Notes: generated from the letters alone by a model not told the origin. A DNA stretch of 64,000 nt from Alcanivorax sp. S6407 (GCF_023016115.1 NZ_JALKBH010000005.1:62001-126000), one strand, 5' to 3'. Positions 1 to 7,971 are shown, numbered from the stretch's first letter. Program-made: numbers and translations.

Positions 1-715
1 CGATCAGCTTTTGATTGCGCCGCTGGATCGAGCAGTCGCGCTCATACAGATGAATCACGTTGCCCTGGCTGTCGGCGAGAATCTGCACCTCGATATGGCG
101 CGGATTGACGATGCACTTTTCCAGGAACACTTCCGCGCTGCCGAAGGCCTTGGTGGCTTCGCTGATCACACGCGGGTACTGGGTGCGCAGCTCGTCGGCG
201 CTGTCGCAACGGCGGATGCCGCGGCCGCCCCCACCGGAGGTGGCCTTGAGCATTACCGGATAGCCAATCTCGCCAGCCAGTGCCAGTGCATCGTCCAGAT
301 CCTTCAGGTTGCCTTCCGAGCCCGGCGTCACCGGTACCCCGGCGGCGCGCATGCTGTCGCGGGCCTGGGTCTTGTCGCCCATCTTGTGGATGACTTCGGA
401 TTTCGGGCCGATAAAGCGCACCCCCTGTTCTTCACACAGGCGGGCGAACTCGGCGTTCTCTGACAGAAAACCGTAACCCGGGTGGATCGCATCGCAGCCC
501 ACCTGCTTGGCCAGGCTGACAATCTTCTGCGGGTCCAGATATCCGGCAATGGGATCGTCGCCCAAGGAATAGGCCTCGTCCGCACGCTTCACGTGCAGAC
601 CGTAGCGGTCAGGCTCGGTGTAGATCGCCACCGAGCGGATACCCATCTCGGCACAGGCACGAATGATCCGCACCGCGATCTCGCCCCGGTTGGCAATCAG
701 GACTTTCTTCAGCAT
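1..715 (-). CDS. pycA: Pyruvate carboxylase subunit A (biotin carboxylase), 3' end beyond the window
   Basis: This is the ATP-dependent biotin carboxylase subunit, which carboxylates biotin with bicarbonate to supply a partner carboxyltransferase. The frame starts at an ATG at 715-713 behind a GGAGGAG ribosome site. It begins MLKKVLIANRGEIAVRI, the typical biotin carboxylase N-terminus. About 238 residues are visible, including HPGYGFLSENAEFA, GDKTQARD and the glycine-rich ATP-grasp loop SGGGGRGIR. The gene leaves the window at base 1. Acetyl-CoA carboxylase AccC is very similar, but a divergently transcribed LysR gene next door is the arrangement seen for pycA with its regulator in Pseudomonas, so I prefer pyruvate carboxylase. 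That choice is inference because the next gene is not visible. Confidence 0.8.
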   Translation of the reverse strand, partial: MLKKVLIANRGEIAVRIIRACAEMGIRSVAIYTEPDRYGLHVKRADEAYSLGDDPIAGYLDPQKIVSLAKQVGCDAIHPGYGFLSENAEFARLCEEQGVRFIGPKSEVIHKMGDKTQARDSMRAAGVPVTPGSEGNLKDLDDALALAGEIGYPVMLKATSGGGGRGIRRCDSADELRTQYPRVISEATKAFGSAEVFLEKCIVNPRHIEVQILADSQGNVIHLYERDCSIQRRNQKLI

Positions 716-1041
716 GTAAAGCTCCTCCATCGAGGGTTTGGAGGCTATGCCGGTCAATCCATAAGTAGAAATCAGAATATAGTTAGGTGAATATAAGGTA
801 TTGCTTATGGATTGGTGTCGAGCTCAGGTTTTATCGGGGCTGCAGGGCGGTCGGATGTCTGAGGTCCGGCGATGGACGCTAAACACCTGAATTCGAGATG
901 TTCACCTTTTCGTCTGGCATCCGACACCAATCACTGCCAGAGCCTCCGGCCTAAACCGGCGCAAAGGTTTTGTGGGAAATCCTGCTTGCAGGATGAAGGG
1001 CCTTTCCTCCTTCCCGGATCGCCGCTACCAGTAGAGACAAG
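716..1041. promoter_or_regulatory. Divergent pycA/lysR control region with a candidate LysR operator
   Basis: This 326-base gap lies between two divergent start codons, so it must hold both promoters. An interrupted palindrome ATAAG-N6-CTTAT sits at 793-808, and CCATAAG (759-765) mirrors CTTATGG (804-810). Such AT-rich dyads are typical LysR binding sites, and I infer that the neighbouring regulator binds here. The half next to lysR also has two stretches of GC-rich 7-base periodicity of the (G/A)C(N)TC-NN type, at 849-879 (inverted) and 911-928. No gene is seen. Confidence 0.45.
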
Positions 1042-1986
1042 ATGCCGCACTCCCTTCACCAGCTCCTCAGCCGCCTCACCTTCCGCCAGTTACAGGTATT
1101 TCTGACGGTGCATGAGTGCCGCAGCTACAGCCGCGCCGGCGAGCAGCTGGGTCTCACCCAGCCCGCCGTCAGCAGCCAGATCCGCCAACTGGAAGCGGCG
1201 CTGGAACTGCCGGTATTCGAATACGTGGGTCGCAAGCTCTACACCACCGCCGCCGGCGAACGCCTGGCCGAGACGGCCAGAGGCATCTTCGAATCCCTGA
1301 AAAACTTGCAAACCGATCTCGCCGCCCAGCAGGGCCGGGTGGCCGGAGAACTGAAACTGGTGGCGGTGAACACCGCCCAGTATGTGGTGCCCTATTTGTT
1401 GAAAGGCTTTGTGCAGCAGCACCCGGACGTGACCGTAAACCTGCGCGTGGTGAACCGGGCCGAAGCCCTGCGCCGGCTGGATGACAACGAAGATCACCTG
1501 ATGATTCTCGGCATCGTCCCGGAAGACAAGCCGCTCAACGTGCTGCCGTTTCTCGACAATGAATTCATCGCCGTGGCCGCACCGGATCACCCGCTGGCCA
1601 ACGCAGAGAGCATTACCCCGGAGCGCTTCCTGAAAGAAAGGTTATTACTGAGAGAGTCCGGCTCCGGCAGCCGCCTGACCCTGGAGTTGTTCTGCCAGGA
1701 GCGCCGCCTGAGCCTGGCCCCCTTCATGGAGCTGGGCGCCAACGACGCCATCAAACACGCCGCCATGGCCGGCCTCGGCGTCGCCGTCCTGCCCCGCCTG
1801 AGCCTGCGCGCCGAACTGCAACTGGGGCAGCTCAAAGCGCTACCGGTAAAAGGCTTCCCCTTGCGCCGCTCCTGGTGCGTGGTCTACCCCAAAACCAAAT
1901 ACCCCACCCCCGCCATGTCCGCCTTCGTGGACTACGTCCAACAAAACCTCAAACAAATCGCCACCAGCTTTCACGAACAAACCTGA
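1042..1986 (+). CDS. LysR-family regulator, probably of pyruvate carboxylase
   Basis: This 314-residue LysR-type transcription factor has an N-terminal winged helix-turn-helix at about residues 12-70 (LTFRQLQVFLTVHE, then SYSRAGEQLGLTQPAVSSQIRQLE). A periplasmic-binding-protein-like effector domain fills the rest, with the family motif ESGSGSRLTLE near residue 205. The length is standard. It is divergent from pycA with a 326-base shared control region. Pseudomonas has a LysR gene (PycR) in the same place, so control of pyruvate carboxylase and related metabolism is likely. The start is the ATG at 1042, which gives the usual short lead before the HTH. Confidence 0.85.
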   Translation: MPHSLHQLLSRLTFRQLQVFLTVHECRSYSRAGEQLGLTQPAVSSQIRQLEAALELPVFEYVGRKLYTTAAGERLAETARGIFESLKNLQTDLAAQQGRVAGELKLVAVNTAQYVVPYLLKGFVQQHPDVTVNLRVVNRAEALRRLDDNEDHLMILGIVPEDKPLNVLPFLDNEFIAVAAPDHPLANAESITPERFLKERLLLRESGSGSRLTLELFCQERRLSLAPFMELGANDAIKHAAMAGLGVAVLPRLSLRAELQLGQLKALPVKGFPLRRSWCVVYPKTKYPTPAMSAFVDYVQQNLKQIATSFHEQT

Positions 1987-1994
1987 CGATACCT

Positions 1995-2170
1995 GTAGGA
2001 GCACCTCTCGAGGTGCGAACCGAGCCATGCTCGCATGGCGATCCGCCGACGGCGGGGACTAACCGTGGGAGCGGTGGTTCCACCGCGATAAAGCGCCGCG
2101 CAGCTATCGCGGTGGAACCACCGCTCCCACAAAAGATAAATTCGCCGTAGGAGCCTGCCTGCAGGCGATC
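1995..2170. repeat. Cluster of REP-like palindromes after the LysR gene
   Basis: Three GTAGGAGC/GTGGGAGC palindromic units follow the LysR stop codon. The first (1995-2022) is a short hairpin with a CTCGAG centre. The second is exceptional: bases 2065-2090 and 2105-2130 are perfect 26-base inverted repeats around a 14-base loop. The third (2147-2170) carries the GCCTGCAGGC stem seen in many other copies here. Such palindromes are typical REP elements and may also act as a terminator for the LysR gene. Confidence 0.8.
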
Positions 2171-2226
2171 TTTTCGGAGTGGGTTCTTCGTGACCTTAGG
2201 GGTATGCCTCAAAACGATCTTGATTT

Positions 2227-2256
2227 TCGAAACTCGCTTCTCATCACTCGCAACTG
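2227..2256. repeat. Heptad array, ACTCG-NN family, single arm
   Basis: A run of four 7-base units built on ACTCG plus a variable dinucleotide ends only five bases before the stop codon of the CPCC-domain gene. The same array sequence, with small changes, forms the right arm of the element at 28561-28659. No clear inverted partner is seen here. Confidence 0.6.
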
Positions 2257-2260
2257 TTTT

Positions 2261-2758
2261 TTACCGATGCAAATCCTTCCAGCGCTTCTCCTCCGCCTTC
2301 CGCAAGATGCGCTCCTGATCCAGAATCTCCTTCCAATGCGCAACCAATGCTTCTTCGCCCACCGAAGGCAGCGCCTCATAAAGCCCAATCAATTCCTCTT
2401 TCAGCGCAGTAATCTCCGCCGAATCATTCCCCGTCACCGTCGTATTATTCTCCGGGTGATACATGGTCCCGAACGCCACCACATTCGCCCGCGCCTTGGT
2501 CAGCGAATATGCCCCGTTCGGACCACCGCCCCAGCCCTGGGTATTGGCGTCGTCTTCGCCATCATCTTCCCAGATACACAAATGACAGATCTCATAGGCA
2601 TCCCGCCGCTCCAGCGTTGGATAACCGCAACAGGGGCAGGGCACTCTCACCACCTGAGTGCGCTTGTTCAGCCGAACATCAATGCCCAGCCCGGCAAACA
2701 CCGCCCGCCGCCGATCCAGCACCGCCTGATTCTCATCCGTCCACACAGGAGTTCGCAT
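2261..2758 (-). CDS. CPCC-domain cysteine-rich protein
   Basis: This protein of about 165 residues has a zinc-binding-like cysteine cluster: VPCPCCGYPTL followed about 15 residues later by YEICHLCIWEDD. The CPCC signature plus CxxC and an acidic patch is typical of the CPCC family of small bacterial proteins, whose function is not known. Many members sit near defense or toxin genes, but that says little here. The start is placed at the ATG at 2758-2756; an upstream TTG at 2776 is possible but neither has a strong ribosome site. The C-terminal third is charged and probably helical. Confidence 0.65.
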   Translation of the reverse strand: MRTPVWTDENQAVLDRRRAVFAGLGIDVRLNKRTQVVRVPCPCCGYPTLERRDAYEICHLCIWEDDGEDDANTQGWGGGPNGAYSLTKARANVVAFGTMYHPENNTTVTGNDSAEITALKEELIGLYEALPSVGEEALVAHWKEILDQERILRKAEEKRWKDLHR

Positions 2759-3090
2759 AGCACCACTAGCGCCCAATCAACGTTGAGTGATCATTAAATA
2801 CCAAACGGCTTTCTTTGTGGGAGCACATGCTTGCATGGCGAATGCCTGATGCGCGGCGTCACCATGTTGTGCGTAAACTATTGAATGTGGCAGCAAGCAG
2901 CCTTTTCGTCGTAATAAAGAGCGCAGGCGACGTGCTCGTCGTGGTCTGCAATGCGTCGACAGGAAGTTGTCCCCTGCTGTGCAGGTGTCTGCGGAAAGAG
3001 AAATTAATGATTAAATATCAGATTGTTATGAATAAATAAAGACGATAACATTTTAAATGTTATCGTTGCTAAAAATGTTATCATGCACTC
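2759..3090. promoter_or_regulatory. Intergenic region with a REP half and the toxin-antitoxin operator
   Basis: No gene is seen in these 332 bases. A REP-like half unit (GTGGGAGC with an ATGCTTGCAT stem) lies at 2817-2848. The last 50 bases are strikingly AT-rich against the GC-rich surroundings. They carry a perfect 10-base inverted repeat with a one-base centre at 3044-3064 (GATAACATTT/AAATGTTATC) and a further half site AAATGTTATC at 3073-3082. This is the expected layout for autoregulation by the downstream antitoxin. A TATCAT at 3079-3084 could serve as -10 and would place transcription start almost on the ATG at 3091. Confidence 0.65.
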
Positions 3091-4101
3091 ATGAAGACGC
3101 TACTTACCCAATTTCAGACTTACCTCAACAGCATGACCGGATTGCAGGTTGAGGGGCGGCCATTGGCGGCGGCAGGTCTGCCTCACTATCTGGGACAGGC
3201 TTATGCGCTGTATGCCCTGGAGATCGAAGGCCGGTCGGTGTTGGGTATCGCGCTGCGCGAACCGGAGGGTTTCCGGCCTGCTCAGTTTGAAAAGCAGCTT
3301 CCCCGCCTACTGGATGTATCTGGGCCGATGGATGGCTACTGTGTCATCGCCTCTGCGCTGTCTGGCTACGTCCGGCAACGCTTGATAGCACGGCGTATCC
3401 CCTTTGTGATTCCGGGGCGGCAGATCAACTGGCCCATGCTGGGTGCCGTGGTCGAACCGCGTAGCAGCGACAAGGCGTTGCCGGTTCCTGGTGAGCCGCT
3501 CAAGCCTGCCACCCAGCTTGTTATCCTTCATGCCCTTAATAGTGACGGGGCACAGCCGGTGACAGCCAGAGCACTGACGCAAACCCTGGGCTATACCCCC
3601 ATGACCATGAGCCGCGCCCTGGATGACATCGAAGCCAATAATCTGGGGCGAGTTACCCGTGTGGGGCGGGAGCGGCAGCTGGGTTTTCCGGATGGCCTGG
3701 CCGTACTTTGGCAGCGTGTCCAGCCGCTGTTGCGAGATCCTGTGCGCGAAACTGTCAGGGTCTGGAAAACGGCATTGCCTGAGCAGGCGCTGTACTGTGC
3801 TGGCGAGTCGGCGCTGGCCAGGCGAACCCTGCTGGGCGCACCCAGCGAACCGGTGTGGGCCATCGGTCGTCAGGCGTGGAAGCCGTTAGCCAAAAAACTC
3901 GAGCCGATTCCCATCCCGGAACCGGGAGCGGTGCAGTTGCAAATCTGGCGCTATGAGCCGGGGGTATTGGCGAGCGACGGTGTCGTCGATCCCTTTTCCC
4001 TGTATCTGAATTTACGAGAAACCCGCGATGAGCGCATCCAGATGGAACTGGATGCCATGATGGAGGAGATTCATGGTCAAAGGACTGGACCGCTTTCGTG
4101 A
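3091..4101 (+). CDS. AbiEi-like antitoxin / helix-turn-helix repressor
   Basis: This 336-residue protein has a winged-helix segment in the middle (VTARALTQTLGYTPMTMSRA, around residues 155-180). It lies directly upstream of, and overlaps by 29 bases, a gene with the AbiEii nucleotidyltransferase motif. That arrangement fits an AbiEi-type antitoxin, which neutralises the toxin and represses its own promoter. The palindromes at 3044-3082 would be its operator. The N-terminal ~130 residues are not a domain I recognise, and classic AbiEi proteins carry the HTH at the N-terminus, so this is a distant or different antitoxin class. No ribosome site precedes the ATG, and a leaderless message is possible. 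Confidence 0.6.
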   Translation: MKTLLTQFQTYLNSMTGLQVEGRPLAAAGLPHYLGQAYALYALEIEGRSVLGIALREPEGFRPAQFEKQLPRLLDVSGPMDGYCVIASALSGYVRQRLIARRIPFVIPGRQINWPMLGAVVEPRSSDKALPVPGEPLKPATQLVILHALNSDGAQPVTARALTQTLGYTPMTMSRALDDIEANNLGRVTRVGRERQLGFPDGLAVLWQRVQPLLRDPVRETVRVWKTALPEQALYCAGESALARRTLLGAPSEPVWAIGRQAWKPLAKKLEPIPIPEPGAVQLQIWRYEPGVLASDGVVDPFSLYLNLRETRDERIQMELDAMMEEIHGQRTGPLS

Positions 4102-4852
4102 GCACTTTGAAAGCTACAAGGATTGTTACGTCCTGATCGGTGGTGTCGCTACCTGGCTGGCACTGGATGAAGCTGGTCTCGACGCCCGCGCCACCCGCGA
4201 TCTGGATATCGTACTTTGCATCGAAGCGCTCGATGCGGAGTTTGCAGAACACTTCTGGGCCTTCATTGAGGCCGGGGAATACGCAATACAGGAAAAAGCA
4301 GGGGGCGGCAGAGTGTTCTATCGCTTCAGTCGCCCTGGCCAGGGCAACTATCCCGACATGCTGGAACTGTTTTCTCGCAAACCGGATGAACTGGTGCTCG
4401 GTGATGACAGCCACCTGACCCCAATTCCGGTGGAAGACGACGTCTCCAGCCTGTCCGCCATCCTGCTGGATAATGACTACTATCACTGGCTGCACGCTAA
4501 CGTGACAGAGCAGGGTGGCGTATCGGTAATCGATGAGCGCTGCCTGATCCCCCTCAAGGCGAAAGCCTGGTTAGACCTGACCGAACGCAAGGCCGCAGGT
4601 GAAAACGTGGATAGTCGCAATATCAAAAAACATTGCAATGATGTGTTAAGACTTTTCCAGTTGCTGGCACCGGACTTGCGCATCGAACTGCCTGCCTCCA
4701 TAGGGAATGACCTGACGCGTTTTCTTGATCAGGCGGGGCCGGAAATCAATGACGATCGGTTAAAAAATCTGGATATCAAGGGAGTCACCGCTGACTCGGT
4801 GATTAACCGGATTCGGGATTGCTTTGCGAGGACAGAGAAGGATAAGGGATGA
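4073..4852 (+). CDS. AbiEii-like nucleotidyltransferase toxin
   Basis: This 259-residue protein has the nucleotidyltransferase core of AbiEii/AbiGii toxins. GG at residues 23-24 is followed by R39, T41 and the metal-binding pair D43 and D45 (ARATRDLDIVL). Such toxins transfer nucleotides to tRNA or other targets and stop growth, and in AbiE systems this causes phage abortive infection. The ATG at 4073 follows a strong GGAGGAG site inside the end of the antitoxin gene, so translation is coupled. The segment VIDERCLIPLKAKAWLDLTE fits the conserved middle of the AbiEii family. The actual substrate cannot be told from sequence. Confidence 0.7.
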   Translation: MVKGLDRFREHFESYKDCYVLIGGVATWLALDEAGLDARATRDLDIVLCIEALDAEFAEHFWAFIEAGEYAIQEKAGGGRVFYRFSRPGQGNYPDMLELFSRKPDELVLGDDSHLTPIPVEDDVSSLSAILLDNDYYHWLHANVTEQGGVSVIDERCLIPLKAKAWLDLTERKAAGENVDSRNIKKHCNDVLRLFQLLAPDLRIELPASIGNDLTRFLDQAGPEINDDRLKNLDIKGVTADSVINRIRDCFARTEKDKG

Positions 4853-4860
4853 ACATGGTC

Positions 4861-4901
4861 ATCATGATGATCCCTGCCGGGATGGTAGGGATCATCATGA
4901 T
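4861..4901. terminator. Strong hairpin between convergent genes
   Basis: Bases 4861-4875 and 4887-4901 form a perfect 15-base stem around an 11-base loop. It lies just after the toxin stop codon and just before the stop codon of the convergent gene at 4907. There is no long T-run, so it may work as a bidirectional terminator or mRNA 3' end stabiliser. Confidence 0.6.
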
Positions 4902-4906
4902 GGGGG

Positions 4907-5617
4907 CTACGGCAGGGTGTATTCCACCTTGCAGCCGTGCAATTTAAGCGTGTTCCCCTCAACAGCTGGCGCGACATCGTCTGCGTAATTGGCGGTCACC
5001 ATCAGGGTGTAGGCATATTGCGTGTTGTCGACCACTAGCTCGGGAGCATCAGGATCAAAAGGCGTCGCCGTCAGGGTTTGCAGGCCCACATCACTTGACG
5101 AGGTGCCGGTGGAAAGAATGCCGTTAGTGGTCGCTGTGGTCAGATCCAGCTGGCGAAGCGTAATAGGGTAGAAGTTACTGTCCGCCGCGGTGCCATACAG
5201 CTCGTCATTTACCAGGCAAGAGAGGCCGGTGACGGTGGCCCCTTGCGGCAAGTGCACTGGTGCAGTCAGGCTGCAGCTGGTGGACTTTGCCCAGTACATA
5301 TCAAAGTAAACGTAATTCAAAATCCGCAGTTCCTGGCAGGCTGACGAACTGCTGTTGCTGCTGGTCCACTCCGAAAACGCAAACGCCGACAACGACACCG
5401 CCCCATCCGGCAGCTTCGCTTCCAGATCAGTAATGCGCTGATCATTGTCATCCACCGCCGACTTCACCGCGTTGAAGTTGCCGTTCACTTCCTCCGCCTT
5501 GGCGGGCGTATTCGGCACAAAGGTCGTCAGCCCGGTCACGTCCGTCGCCCCGACCGAACCCATTAGCGAAAACGCCAGCACGCCGCTCACCATCCGTATT
5601 ATTTGCAACCCTTTCAT
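4907..5617 (-). CDS. Exported protein of unknown function
   Basis: This 236-residue protein has a signal peptide (hydrophobic stretch around residues 5-22, cleavage likely near GSVGA-TD). It continues with FVPNTPAKAEEVNGNFNAVK, a motif found at the start of many exported or surface-stalk proteins, followed by a short coiled segment. The remainder is rich in Thr, Ser and Asp, with three cysteines in the middle and one near the end that could form disulfides. The ATG at 5617-5615 overlaps the TGA of the upstream lipoprotein gene as ATGA, so the two are coupled. I do not recognise a function. Confidence 0.55.
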   Translation of the reverse strand: MKGLQIIRMVSGVLAFSLMGSVGATDVTGLTTFVPNTPAKAEEVNGNFNAVKSAVDDNDQRITDLEAKLPDGAVSLSAFAFSEWTSSNSSSSACQELRILNYVYFDMYWAKSTSCSLTAPVHLPQGATVTGLSCLVNDELYGTAADSNFYPITLRQLDLTTATTNGILSTGTSSSDVGLQTLTATPFDPDAPELVVDNTQYAYTLMVTANYADDVAPAVEGNTLKLHGCKVEYTLP

Positions 5618-5799
5618 TGCCATTCCCCCTCATTCCAGTTGCTGCTATTCCATTCCGCGTTGGTGCTGTTGTCCGGCGTGGTCGATGACGGTGCTGGCGG
5701 TGCATCTGAACTGGACGAACCGCCACAGCCGCTCAACAAAAACAGACAGGTGCACAGCACACCGGCAATGCCGGTACGCATTCGGTCAGGTCGTTTCAT
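5614..5799 (-). CDS. Small lipoprotein
   Basis: This 61-residue lipoprotein starts at the ATG at 5799-5797. A charged N-terminus (KRPDRMR) and a hydrophobic core lead to the lipobox LLSGC, with a run of Gly and Ser after the cysteine. The mature part is only about 40 residues, low in complexity and rich in Ser, Pro, Asn and Trp. It overlaps the start of the exported protein gene, so both are probably made together and may interact at the outer membrane. The function is unknown. Confidence 0.55.
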   Translation of the reverse strand: MKRPDRMRTGIAGVLCTCLFLLSGCGGSSSSDAPPAPSSTTPDNSTNAEWNSSNWNEGEWQ

Positions 5800-5913
5800 G
5801 ATTGCCCCCGTTGGTATTTGTTTGGCTAAAAAGCCTTTATCAAAGCCTAGGGAGGTCAGTGAGGGCTTGCCAATGAGGGGGTCACAGTTTGTACGGACAG
5901 GCAATTCTGGCCC

Positions 5914-5950
5914 CACAGGAGCCCATGCTCGCATGGCGGTTGGGCTCCAA
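5914..5950. repeat. REP-like palindrome
   Basis: This is an AGGAGC...ATGCTCGCAT-type half palindrome closed by GGGCTCC. It lies between the lipoprotein gene and the Xre regulator, and near-identical units occur at 2817 and 7432. Confidence 0.5.
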
Positions 5951-5989
5951 GGCCGGGCATCGTTGAAATGAGTGAACGGGTCGAGGAGG

Positions 5990-6024
5990 TTGACAATGTG
6001 TAGTGTGTATTAAACACTACACAA
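5990..6024 (+). promoter_or_regulatory. Promoter and operator of the Xre gene
   Basis: A perfect 10-base inverted repeat (TGTGTAGTGT at 5997-6006, mirrored at 6014-6023) ends two bases before the ATG at 6025. A consensus -35 TTGACA lies at 5990-5995 and TATTAA at 6008-6013, but the 12-base gap between them is too short for an ordinary sigma-70 pair. The dyad is a likely autoregulatory operator for the Xre protein encoded immediately downstream. No ribosome site is visible. Confidence 0.55.
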
Positions 6025-6375
6025 ATGAGCTTTGGTGACTACCTACGACAAGCGCGGCTCGCCCGCCAACAGCAAGACAAAGGCTACTCCCTGCGCCAGG
6101 TGGCAGGGCGGGTAGGCGTTGAGCCGGCGTATCTGTCCAAGATCGAGCGCGACATCTTCCCGCCGCCTTCCGAGCAGATGATCGTGAAGCTGGCAGAGGA
6201 TCTCGGCGAAGACCCGGATGTATTGCTGGCACTGGCAGGCAAACTCTCCACGGAACTGCGGGAGATCATCGTTCGTCGCCCACGGCTGTTTGCCGAGCTC
6301 ATACGGCAACTCAAGGACGCCCCTGACCACGCGATTCTGCGCATGGTCAGGGAGGTGACAGACGGCGACTGGTAG
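6025..6375 (+). CDS. Xre-family helix-turn-helix regulator
   Basis: This 116-residue DNA-binding protein has a Cro/C1-type HTH across residues 5-65: YSLRQVAGRVGVEPAYLSKI is the helix-turn-helix, followed by a conserved SEQMIVKLAEDLGED helix. The C-terminal 45 residues are helical and may dimerise. It is followed after 27 bases by a 335-residue conserved protein, and the palindrome at 5997-6023 suggests that it represses this two-gene unit. I have seen this regulator type coupled with the same downstream protein family in other bacteria, but its signal is unknown. Confidence 0.75.
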   Translation: MSFGDYLRQARLARQQQDKGYSLRQVAGRVGVEPAYLSKIERDIFPPPSEQMIVKLAEDLGEDPDVLLALAGKLSTELREIIVRRPRLFAELIRQLKDAPDHAILRMVREVTDGDW

Positions 6376-6402
6376 AAACACTCTCAGAAAGGAGAGACCA
6401 AC

Positions 6403-7410
6403 ATGATCGAGTTAAACGCAGATCAACTGATTTTTCGTTTTCCGGAGGTGCACCCGGAAGCGGTGTGCCGGGTCAACTTCCAGCGCACCCTGCGTATCCC
6501 GGATGACAATCGCGCCTACGCACTGCCGCCCGGCCTGGGCCGGTTCCCGGTGCAGCACGTGGAAGACCATGCCGAGGCCTTGCCTACGGAATACCTGAAG
6601 CGCGGCGGCGTCATGCTGCCCATGTACCAGGCGGAAGCCATGTGGATCAGTTTCGCCGGTGCCGGCGACTATCCCTTCCTGCTGAAAATCGCCGCCGGTA
6701 AAATCAATGCGGTCACCGGTGAGCCCTGGGCCGATGCCGTATCCGCCAACCCGCAGGACTATGTGGTTGTCCCCGACCAGCCCTGGCTGGACGGCTTCTG
6801 TATCCAGAAAGGCCTGATCCGCCAGTTCGTCGCCATGCCCCTGGGCGCGGGCTATACCGCAGAAGAACAGCTCACCGGTGCGGCAGAATTCGGCGGCCTG
6901 CAGATCATCGCCTACCCCATGAAGCGCGAGCGCTACGAGGCCATCAAGGCACAGCGGGAAAGCAGGGTCGCCCGCTCAATGAGTCTGGATGCTTTCATGT
7001 GTGAAGAAGATGCCATGCCCGCCAGCATGGGCCTGGCACCAGGCGGCTTGATGAAGCAGGAAATCCACCAGGACCCCTACGGCATCGACGCCTGGGATCT
7101 CGCCAATTCCAGTCGCTGCTTCGTACACCTGCTCAACAGCCAGGACTGGCAACAGGTCACCGGCACCCAGCCCCCCGGCGAGGCGCCCACCGCCTGGGAC
7201 TACACCGCAGCAGGCCTGCCCTGGTTCGATTATTACGCCGAAGGCAAGGACGCACTGGAAGGCGCGGGCCCCCTGGCCGGCCTGGACAGCGTCGCTGCCA
7301 AAGGCATCAAACAAGGCGAAACCCCACTACCCGACAACGACCCCGTAACCCCATCCCATGTCATCAAACTGGGCACCGGCAAACCGCCAGTCAGCGAAGG
7401 GGATTGGTAA
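6403..7410 (+). CDS. Conserved protein of unknown function paired with Xre
   Basis: This 335-residue soluble protein has no signal peptide or membrane segments and sits behind a good AAGGAGAGA ribosome site. It contains phrases that recur in a widespread uncharacterised family: FQRTLRIPDD near residue 25, KRGGVMLPMYQAEAMW near 65, FVAMPLGAGYTAEEQ near 145, and LAPGGLMKQEIHQDPYG near 210 followed by SSRCFVHLLNS. It forms an operon with the Xre regulator. No catalytic signature is clear to me, and I assign no function. Confidence 0.6.
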   Translation: MIELNADQLIFRFPEVHPEAVCRVNFQRTLRIPDDNRAYALPPGLGRFPVQHVEDHAEALPTEYLKRGGVMLPMYQAEAMWISFAGAGDYPFLLKIAAGKINAVTGEPWADAVSANPQDYVVVPDQPWLDGFCIQKGLIRQFVAMPLGAGYTAEEQLTGAAEFGGLQIIAYPMKRERYEAIKAQRESRVARSMSLDAFMCEEDAMPASMGLAPGGLMKQEIHQDPYGIDAWDLANSSRCFVHLLNSQDWQQVTGTQPPGEAPTAWDYTAAGLPWFDYYAEGKDALEGAGPLAGLDSVAAKGIKQGETPLPDNDPVTPSHVIKLGTGKPPVSEGDW

Positions 7411-7431
7411 TCACAACCGGAAGTTTGCCTT

Positions 7432-7460
7432 TGTAGGAGCCATGCTCGCATGGCGAACCG
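7432..7460. repeat. REP-like palindrome
   Basis: This is a GTAGGAGC half unit with a CATGCTCGCATG stem, in the 168-base gap before the HIT gene. It is nearly identical to the units at 2817 and 5914. Confidence 0.5.
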
Positions 7461-7578
7461 GCCGCTGGCCGGCAACCGTAAGCCAAGGCTGGCAACCCCA
7501 TGAACCTGTGCTAAGGTTTCCCCATAAAAATGAACAGCCTTCAGGCAGGGAATGCCAAGGCAGAACAAGGGGATGGGA

Positions 7579-7971
7579 ATGCCAGAGTGTCCATTTTGTA
7601 CCGTGCCGGCCGCCGTACCGGATGGCCCAAGCCTGCAAAATGCCCAGGCCTATGTGTGTGAAGACACATTCCCTGTCTCCCCCGGCCATCTGCTGGTCAT
7701 CCCCAAGCGCCATGCCAACGACTGGTTCGACCTCACCGAGCAGGAACAAACCGCCGTCATGCAGCTGATCAACCAGGCAAAAACCTGGCTGGACCAGCGC
7801 TACGCCCCGGATGCCTACAACATCGGCATGAACTGCGGCGAAGCAGCCGGCCAAACCGTCCCGCACATGCACTGCCACATCATTCCCCGCTATCAGGGTG
7901 ACAGCGACGATCCCAGTGGGGGTGTGCGTTGGGTGAAGCCGGAGCAGGCGGATTACTGGAGTGAGTCATGA
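7579..7971 (+). CDS. HIT-family nucleotide hydrolase or transferase
   Basis: This 130-residue histidine-triad protein has the catalytic triad H96-x-H98-x-H100 in TVPHMHCHIIPR. The N-terminal CPFC (C4, C7) fits a zinc site seen in HINT and Fhit-like proteins. Such enzymes cleave phosphoramidate or dinucleoside polyphosphate bonds. Three ATGs lie close together; the one at 7579 is chosen because the AAGGGG at 7567-7572 is then at a good distance and MPECPFC is the normal N-terminus. A 16-base palindrome (7961-7976) overlaps the stop codon and could help termination. Confidence 0.85.
   Translation: MPECPFCTVPAAVPDGPSLQNAQAYVCEDTFPVSPGHLLVIPKRHANDWFDLTEQEQTAVMQLINQAKTWLDQRYAPDAYNIGMNCGEAAGQTVPHMHCHIIPRYQGDSDDPSGGVRWVKPEQADYWSES

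Noticed and set aside
1-463. Plus-strand frame at the window start
   Set aside because: It is the complement of the biotin carboxylase gene, whose frame is clear on the minus strand.
5990-6013. TTGACA with TATTAA as a standard promoter for the Xre gene
   Set aside because: The gap is only 12 bases, too short for sigma-70; I keep it as a control region but not as a defined promoter.
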